64,000 nt of DNA, taken from Gadus chalcogrammus (lineage: Eukaryota; Chordata; Actinopteri; Gadiformes; Gadidae). Below the pieces are notes generated by a model. The model had not been told where the DNA came from. It saw nothing but the letters and a program-made list of their open reading frames with translations, and searched no databases. The DNA lies in the NCBI RefSeq assembly GCF_026213295.1, contig NC_079412.1, positions 17,554,837-17,618,836 of the forward strand, read 5' to 3'. Made by a program: the position numbers and the translations under genes. The first letter of the stretch is position 1, and every line of letters begins with the position of its first letter. Below are positions 57,922-64,000 of this stretch, one piece after another.

Positions 57922-60900
57922 CCCTGGTCGGAATGTAACCGAGACGGGACACCAAATTTATAAAACCATTCTGATACAAGGACCTTGGCCACTGTGGTTG
58001 CACGCTGATCCCGAGTAGGAACAGCTATGGTGTATTTACTAAAAACATCTGTCATTACCAAGACATTTTCGACACCATTCTGTGCAGGCTCAAGGGTAGT
58101 GTAGTCGATGGCAACGATTTCATTAGGACGCGATGCCAACAGATGGCCCATATAGCTGTTAGCTGTTGGGTGGACATCTTTGGCGACTTGACACCTCTCA
58201 CATGCCTGACACCATTGAGCCACATCAGAGGACATGCCTGGCCAATAGCACCGGGACCGCAGCAGCGCCAAAGTGCGCTCCACTCCCTGATGACCATGCT
58301 CCTGATGGACCTGGTTTAAAACTTCGCTGGTGAGAGCCTCGGGCAACAACAACTGAAAAGTGGGCTCCGCACCATCAGAGCGGAACACCTGGTGGTACAG
58401 GACCCCGTCCCTCTCGACCAGGCGATCCCACTGACGGAGCAGAATCAGTGCAGACTGTGACAGTTGTGCCCGCTCCTCGTGGCTAGGACGCTGCTTTCTC
58501 TCAAAAAACGGCATAAACTCTAAAATCACCGGGTCAGCCTGCTGAAGGGTACAGATCTCAGGGGTGGTGTGCTGTGGCAGGGCTACAATGGTAGCTTGGA
58601 TTACCTCATCCTCTCTCAGTGCCAGGGCTTGTTGCAGAGGCTTGGGCATGGCAGTACCAGGGAGCATAGCCTCAATATCCTGAGGACCAGGTGGGCATTG
58701 GCGAGACAGCGCGTCGGCATTCTGGTTACTCCTCCCTGACCGATACTTAATGTCGAAGTCGAAGGACGCCAGCTGGGCTGCCCATCGCTGCTCAGCTGCA
58801 CACAGTTTAGCAGAAGTTAAATGACTCAAAGGGTTATTGTCTGTATAGACAATACACTTATGACCCAACAGGTACTCTCGAAACTTTTCAGTCATGGCCC
58901 ACTTAAGGGCCAGGAACTCAAGTTTCATGGAACTATAATTGGTCATGTTCCTTTCTGTTGGTCTCAAGCCGCGGCTAGCATAAGCTATCGGCCGCACCTT
59001 TCCTGCTTGTTCCTGTGAGAGCACTGCCCCCAAGCCACCATGGCTCGCATCCACCTCCAGGATAAAAGGGAGGGTAAAATCTGCATAGGCCAATACTGGT
59101 GCAGTAGTGAGCCTTGCCTTCAACGCTTTAAAACCTTGTTCACACTCGTCAGTCCACTGCTCGATGACACCATGTTTGGACTTCTTACCCGTCTTTGTGC
59201 TCCCAAACTCTGCCACAGCCTTATGCAGCGGGGCTGCCAACTTGGCAAAACCCTCTACAAACCGCCGATAGTAGCTGGCAAAGCCAAGAAAAGACCGCAG
59301 CTCAGAGACAGTCTTAGGCATTGGCCAATTAGCGACTGCCTCAACCTTGCCGGGCTCCGTGGAGACACCGTCTCTAGATATTACATGGCCCAAATAATGC
59401 ACCTCCTTCTGGAAGAAAGAGCATTTACTGAGCTTTGCCTTTAGGCCCTCATTTTTGAGTCGGTCCAGCACAACCCGCAACCGCTCCAGGTGTTGTTCCA
59501 CGGTCGATGAAAACACAACGATGTCATCAAGATACAACAGTAATGACTCGCATTGTTTGTCTCCAAAAATACGCTGCATGAGCCTCTGAAATGTGCCAGG
59601 AGCATTACAAAGACCAAAGGGCATGCGGTTCCATTCAAACAAACCAAACGGGGTGCAAAAGGCAGTTTTTGGCTTGTCTGCCTCAGTAACTGGCACTTGA
59701 TTGTAGCCACTGGTTAAGTCTAGGGTGGTAAACCAGCGGGCACCTGAAAGCGCATCAAGTGACTCCTCAATGCGAGGCAGCAGAAAGGCATCCTTCCTAG
59801 TCTTGCTATTGAGTTGCCTGTAGTCAACACACATACGCAGAGTGCCATCCTTTTTCCTCACCAACACAATTGGGGACGCATAGGGACTACTACTTTCCCT
59901 GATTACCTGGGATGAGAGCAGCTGATTGATGTGTTCTTTCACGACCTCGTATTCCGATGGTGGTATACGCCTATAGCGCTGCCTTACAGGGGCATCATCA
60001 ACCACCGGGATGTCATGGGAGATCAGCCTGGTACAGCCCAGATCTCCATCATGGGCTGAGAAAACAGGGGCATACTGTCTCAGCAGAGACCTCACCTGGA
60101 GCTGTTCCTCTGCAGACAACGAGGACAGGTCTACATCCTCTGCCTGCTGCTGTACAGTAGGGGCAACTGTCTGAGATGACAACATGGCCACACAAGATGG
60201 CACCTCACTGACACCTGGAGGAAGGCTCACGACATTTACTGCATCGAGTGTGCCAACGACAGTGCGAGCATACAACACAACGTCGGTCGAGCCTACATTG
60301 GTGACAGGTATGTATGCTGTTCCCCTGATCACTTGAACCAGGGCAGGGGAAGCAAGCAAACCAGCAGGCAACCCAGAGGCCGGGGGCTCAAACAACACTG
60401 TGGAACCAAGATACTTCTCAGCACATGTGGCTGCCACGATCTTCATGACCCCACCAGGAATACGCCAAGCCCCCTTACCTCTGACCTTTGCCCTTCCTGA
60501 ACTATCCGGAGGGGTCTGAGCATCCACATGTCGACACTGCTGCAGTGCCTGCACAACAGGGGATGGAGTCCCAGATACACAGGACTGAGCGAACAACTCC
60601 TCACCATACTGTCCAAAGAGCTCTTGGTAGCATTTGCGAATCACATTCATACCCAGAACACCAGGCACTTGAGCAGGCGTACCGCCAGGAGGGTCCTTTA
60701 CAACCAACACTCCACAATTTGGCATCAACTTTCCACAAAGTTGTACCTCAAGCTCTAAGTAGCCAATGTATGGTATAGCTAAACCATTAGCAGCTCGAAG
60801 CTGCAACCAGTGGCATGACTGGAGGCGCTCCTGACCCCAAAGCTCAAAATACTGATGAAAAAAGCTCTCCGACACACAGGACACCATAGACCCCGTATCC

Positions 60901-61019
60901 ACTAGACACGGAACCATCACTCCACCCATGCTCACATCGACATGAGGACAAGACGAGATCAGCTTAGGAACATTTAAAACACTAAAACCAGCTTGTGAGC
61001 CCATAGCCGCCCCACCCAA
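57855..61019 (-). CDS. pol: Element A copy 5: pol, integrase truncated (1054 aa)
   Basis: Second fully open A pol. Protease, RT, RNase H and the first two integrase Asp residues are at the same residues as in copy 2, with the same HEL-derived tail of about 20 residues. It differs from copies 3 and 4 in having neither the 1652-bp deletion nor the G-run frameshift. Catalytic Glu of integrase absent. Confidence 0.92.
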   Translation of the reverse strand: MGGAAMGSQAGFSVLNVPKLISSCPHVDVSMGGVMVPCLVDTGSMVSCVSESFFHQYFELWGQERLQSCHWLQLRAANGLAIPYIGYLELEVQLCGKLMPNCGVLVVKDPPGGTPAQVPGVLGMNVIRKCYQELFGQYGEELFAQSCVSGTPSPVVQALQQCRHVDAQTPPDSSGRAKVRGKGAWRIPGGVMKIVAATCAEKYLGSTVLFEPPASGLPAGLLASPALVQVIRGTAYIPVTNVGSTDVVLYARTVVGTLDAVNVVSLPPGVSEVPSCVAMLSSQTVAPTVQQQAEDVDLSSLSAEEQLQVRSLLRQYAPVFSAHDGDLGCTRLISHDIPVVDDAPVRQRYRRIPPSEYEVVKEHINQLLSSQVIRESSSPYASPIVLVRKKDGTLRMCVDYRQLNSKTRKDAFLLPRIEESLDALSGARWFTTLDLTSGYNQVPVTEADKPKTAFCTPFGLFEWNRMPFGLCNAPGTFQRLMQRIFGDKQCESLLLYLDDIVVFSSTVEQHLERLRVVLDRLKNEGLKAKLSKCSFFQKEVHYLGHVISRDGVSTEPGKVEAVANWPMPKTVSELRSFLGFASYYRRFVEGFAKLAAPLHKAVAEFGSTKTGKKSKHGVIEQWTDECEQGFKALKARLTTAPVLAYADFTLPFILEVDASHGGLGAVLSQEQAGKVRPIAYASRGLRPTERNMTNYSSMKLEFLALKWAMTEKFREYLLGHKCIVYTDNNPLSHLTSAKLCAAEQRWAAQLASFDFDIKYRSGRSNQNADALSRQCPPGPQDIEAMLPGTAMPKPLQQALALREDEVIQATIVALPQHTTPEICTLQQADPVILEFMPFFERKQRPSHEERAQLSQSALILLRQWDRLVERDGVLYHQVFRSDGAEPTFQLLLPEALTSEVLNQVHQEHGHQGVERTLALLRSRCYWPGMSSDVAQWCQACERCQVAKDVHPTANSYMGHLLASRPNEIVAIDYTTLEPAQNGVENVLVMTDVFSKYTIAVPTRDQRATTVAKVLVSEWFYKFGVPSRLHSDQGGSIIKKILTKTIGIQPVGLDP

Positions 61020-61055
61020 ACTGTGGCTCTTCAGTTCAGTGGGCTCTAGTTTCCC
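60997..61055 (-). promoter_or_regulatory. Element A copy 5: -1 frameshift site
   Basis: GGGAAAC at 61049-61055, directly before gag stop 61046-61048; arms conserved. Confidence 0.7.
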
Positions 61056-62098
61056 GACATCGAAGCGGGGCCAGACTGTCTACCCGGATTAGGTGGAGGT
61101 TGTGCAAAAGATTGAGAGTGAGGAGCACGCACGCCGTCACACTCTCTCGCATAATGGCCAGGCTGCTTACAACGCCGGCATATTACAGGGTCTGAACGAG
61201 ATGGACGGCTGCGCCAGTTGGAGTCCTGCAAGCGTGCAATGCTTTCGGTGAGTTGATTCAGCTGCTCTTGCTGCCGCTTTAGCATCTCCCTCATCTCACT
61301 CACCTCAGACACTGGGGGTGAAGGGACAGGGCCATAATGGCCACCCTGAACGCCATACTGAACACCAGAGACTAAGTGGAGTGAATGACTGCGGGCCCTC
61401 ATCCGAGCAGGTGAACCTTCACGCTCCCACTGGATTGCCTCGGCCCTGACCTCTAACAAGGTGCAGTCAGGCCAGTTACGCACAAACTGCTTCAACTGAC
61501 GACGCAGGGAACCCTCTAAAACATGCTCAACAAACTGGTCTCTCAGAAGTGCCTCGGTATTTAACATACCGGTAGGCGCACGCTGTCTCACCTTAGCCAC
61601 GAGACCCATCAAAGCGAGGGAGAACTCCTGAAGAGTCTCTCCCTCCTGCTGCTTCCTGGAGAAGAATGCTTCCTGCAGAGCGACATAAGACTCAGTACAC
61701 CCGTATAATTCCTGCAAGATGGAAAGTATTTTACCAGGGTCCTCTCGGTCTGCATAAGAGCGATGCTTTATTTCCTCCTTAGCCTCACCCTCTAGGTGGT
61801 CGAAGAGAAAAAATGCACGGTCAGAGAAGGATAAATGCCGCGCCCTCATACATGCTTTTGCCTCTTCTATCCACTCACTCAGCCCTATACCTGTCCTCCC
61901 CCTAAAGATGGGACACTTCCTATCTCGGGGTATAAAGACTAGTCTCTCCGATACAGGGACACTAGAAGTGGAGGGAGCAGTAGATGGCTCAGAAGCAGCA
62001 GATGATGCACTAGGGCCAGCCTGCTCCTGCCGCAGCTGCTCATTGTCAGCCTTTAACTGGGCAATCAAGGCTTTGAGTTCCTGCAACTCTTCAGTCAT
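61046..62098 (-). CDS. gag: Element A copy 5: gag polyprotein (350 aa)
   Basis: Intact. Same protein as copies 1, 2 and 4. With the pol frame at 57855-61019 this is a complete gag/protease/RT/RNase H set behind its own PBS and LTR. Confidence 0.92.
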   Translation of the reverse strand: MTEELQELKALIAQLKADNEQLRQEQAGPSASSAASEPSTAPSTSSVPVSERLVFIPRDRKCPIFRGRTGIGLSEWIEEAKACMRARHLSFSDRAFFLFDHLEGEAKEEIKHRSYADREDPGKILSILQELYGCTESYVALQEAFFSRKQQEGETLQEFSLALMGLVAKVRQRAPTGMLNTEALLRDQFVEHVLEGSLRRQLKQFVRNWPDCTLLEVRAEAIQWEREGSPARMRARSHSLHLVSGVQYGVQGGHYGPVPSPPVSEVSEMREMLKRQQEQLNQLTESIARLQDSNWRSRPSRSDPVICRRCKQPGHYARECDGVRAPHSQSFAQPPPNPGRQSGPASMSGN

Positions 62099-62209
62099 GA
62101 CTCAACTGACACTACTCCCCAGATAAAACACTACACTAAAAAACTAGGCCTATAGCGAGGAACCTCACCCGAAACGGCACGGGGATCCGCTGGGAACACT
62201 GCTGCTTTG

Positions 62210-62243
<34 letters not shown>

Positions 62244-62328
62244 GCTCAATATGCCTACAAAAAGAAAACAATATTAGAACAAAAAAATAAATAAAACCAA
62301 CGAACACGTCTCTGCCTAATTAGAGTGT
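62099..62328 (-). other. Element A copy 5: leader with poly(A) tract
   Basis: As copy 1; 29-base A run at 62212-62240. Confidence 0.6.
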
Positions 62329-62346
62329 ATCCTGCCGACAACGCCA
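62329..62346 (-). other. Element A copy 5: tRNA-Ser primer-binding site
   Basis: Unchanged 18-base site. Confidence 0.65.
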
Positions 62347-62348
62347 AG

Positions 62349-63437
62349 TGTGGCAGGGCGAGGGGAGAAGCGGGCACGGGGCGAGGTCACGTTAGGGACC
62401 ACACCAAGCACAGCCCGTGTTCAGGAGGTTGCAGACAACGCCACCTTGGGACTTTCACCCAAAGATTTAATTTAGGACACGCAAGTAAGTTGACTCTAAT
62501 GGCAGGAGACGTGGTTCACAGTTTTAACAATATATATTTTATTTAATTAATCCAATGGACTAATCACACAATAAACTGTTATGGCGGGGGCTGATGTGAA
62601 TGGGGGGACGAGCGAAGGGAAGGGTCCAAATAATATAAATCACCCGGGTAAATGATAATCACACACACAAACACAAATCCCAGGGAAGCACAGCACACAG
62701 GAAAAAAAGGGACACCGCCACCACCACAGACCTCTGCAAAGTAAAACAGACAAGAATCAAACACAATAAAACAAAACTAATACGAAACCAAAAACGGGGC
62801 AAACAATCAATCCAAACAAAATATCCTTTGCTCAAAAACAGAAAAGAAAGTAAATAAACAAACTATATTCAAAGCAAAAGAAACCCAATGGCCAAGGCGG
62901 CACGCTTATGGAAATGGCTGTAACGGTTCCGGCCGTGGTAACACAACGCCAAATCTGTTGCAACGCTGTAGGCAACAGACAACAAACAGCGCTATAAACA
63001 AGGACAACAGACAAAGCTGTAAACACAACAGCGGACGGCGCTGTAATTGAAACTGCAGACGAAATATAAAGACAAAGCAGCAGGGTTCAGCCGTTCAGGT
63101 TGCTCAGTAGCCGTCCCTCATCTAAAAACAGAATGCATAAAATTGGTAAAAATGTTTATTATTGAAATTACCGTATGGGCCCAATGCTGGATTAAAACAC
63201 ACTATACCTGTTGACTCGATTGGCGGCACACTGACGATAACAGGGGGAGGAGCCTACAGCTACATGCGGTACCTACAACCGAACCATTGTTAGCGCTAAT
63301 ATTTAATAATCAGATTGTGCAGACCAAGAGGACACTTACCAACGCAGGCCAACGGGAGTAGCGCACGCTAATAGCGGGGCACGGCAGCTCAAGCGCTCTG
63401 CAGCAAAGCAAATGCACCCAAGAGTCAACAACAATAA
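62349..63437 (-). mobile_element. Element A copy 5: 5' LTR
   Basis: Colinear with the other A LTRs; poly(A) signal and donor-like GTAAGT conserved. Confidence 0.6.
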
Positions 63438-64000
63438 CGCTCTGAAAAGCATTTTGCGCTCGTAAACAAGAAATGTTGACATCTCTGTCAATTTCAATGC
63501 AAACGAGTTACTAAGCTCACCACAGGGTTATAGGGCCATTACTCCACCATTTGGAAGTAGTTTTGAGCAAAATCAACAATGTAAGGTCAAAAACATATTA
63601 TTGGCCAAAAAGTGATTCTAGCGCTCTGAAAAGCATTTTGCGCTCATAAAAACAAGAAATGTTGATATCTCTGTCAATTTCAATGCAAACGTGTTACTAA
63701 GCTCACCGTAGCGTTATAGGGCCAACTCCACCATTTGGAAGTGATCAAAAAGTGATTCTAACGCTCTGAAAAGCATTTTGCGCTCATAAACAAGAAATGT
63801 TGATATCTCTGTCAATTCCAATGCAAACGTGTTACTAAGCTCACCACAGGGTTATAGGGCCATTACTCCACCATTTGGAAGTAGTTTTGAGCAAAATCAA
63901 CAATGTAAGGTCAAAAACACATTGTTGGCCAAAAAGTGATTCTAGCGCTCTGAAAAGCATTTTGCGCTCACAAAAATAAGACATGTTTATATCTCTGGCA
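63438..64000. repeat. Satellite array of unit 5, cut by window end
   Basis: First monomers follow unit 1: no GTGTTGTT insertion, and CTCACAAAAATAAG is present near 63967. This suggests that unit 5 is X type. The array continues beyond the window. Confidence 0.95.

Noticed and set aside
1..64000. Host protein-coding genes, tRNA or rRNA genes
   Set aside because: Every stretch is accounted for by elements A and B, HEL or the satellite; no cloverleaf or rRNA-like sequence was noticed, though a covariance search was not possible.

Overview
The window is eukaryotic, gene-poor, repetitive DNA, most likely from a vertebrate and probably a teleost fish. The reasons are: LTR retrotransposons of the Ty3/gypsy group, a capsid that resembles the vertebrate PNMA family, a primer-binding site that fits vertebrate tRNA-Ser, vertebrate-style LTR promoter and poly(A) signals, and long AT-rich satellite arrays. 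The species assignment is inference. I see no host gene.

Everything belongs to one composite unit repeated head to tail. Reading the + strand, a unit holds (1) a short hairpin-ended fragment (HEL) that resembles the 3' end of a Helitron; (2) Ty3/gypsy element A on the minus strand: integrase cut off after its second catalytic Asp, then RNase H, RT, protease, gag, leader, tRNA-Ser PBS and 5' LTR; (3) a satellite array of roughly 184/138/93-bp monomers; (4) a second, diverged element of the same family, B, on the plus strand: leader, gag, protease, RT, RNase H, full integrase and a 3' LTR that runs into the next HEL. A and B are therefore head to head across the satellite and tail to tail across HEL. 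A lacks its 3' end and B lacks its 5' LTR.

Layout: unit 1 occupies 1-14963 (its start is outside the window), unit 2 14964-30342, unit 3 30343-42478, unit 4 42479-57854, unit 5 57855-64000 (its end is outside). Units alternate between two subtypes. X (units 1, 3, 5 by their shared variants) has a B gag stop inside the zinc knuckle but a full-length B protease-RT region. Y (units 2, 4) has no such stop but a 682-bp deletion joining B protease to RT. The true higher-order repeat is thus an X+Y dimer of about 27.5 kb as it stands between units 1-2 and 3-4. Unit 3 has extra damage: a 1652-bp deletion in A pol, a stop in A gag, and a satellite shrunk to 1.85 kb.

Function: A copies 2 and 5 keep open gag and protease-RT-RNase H frames joined by a canonical -1 frameshift heptamer (GGGAAAC), but cannot encode a complete integrase. 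Every B copy shares a gag frameshift and a deletion between RT and RNase H, so B was dead before amplification. The array spreads as DNA (unequal exchange, rolling circle, or an assembly artefact), not as an active retroelement. Several differences between copies are single-base homopolymer indels, so some frame breaks in units 3-4 may be sequencing errors.
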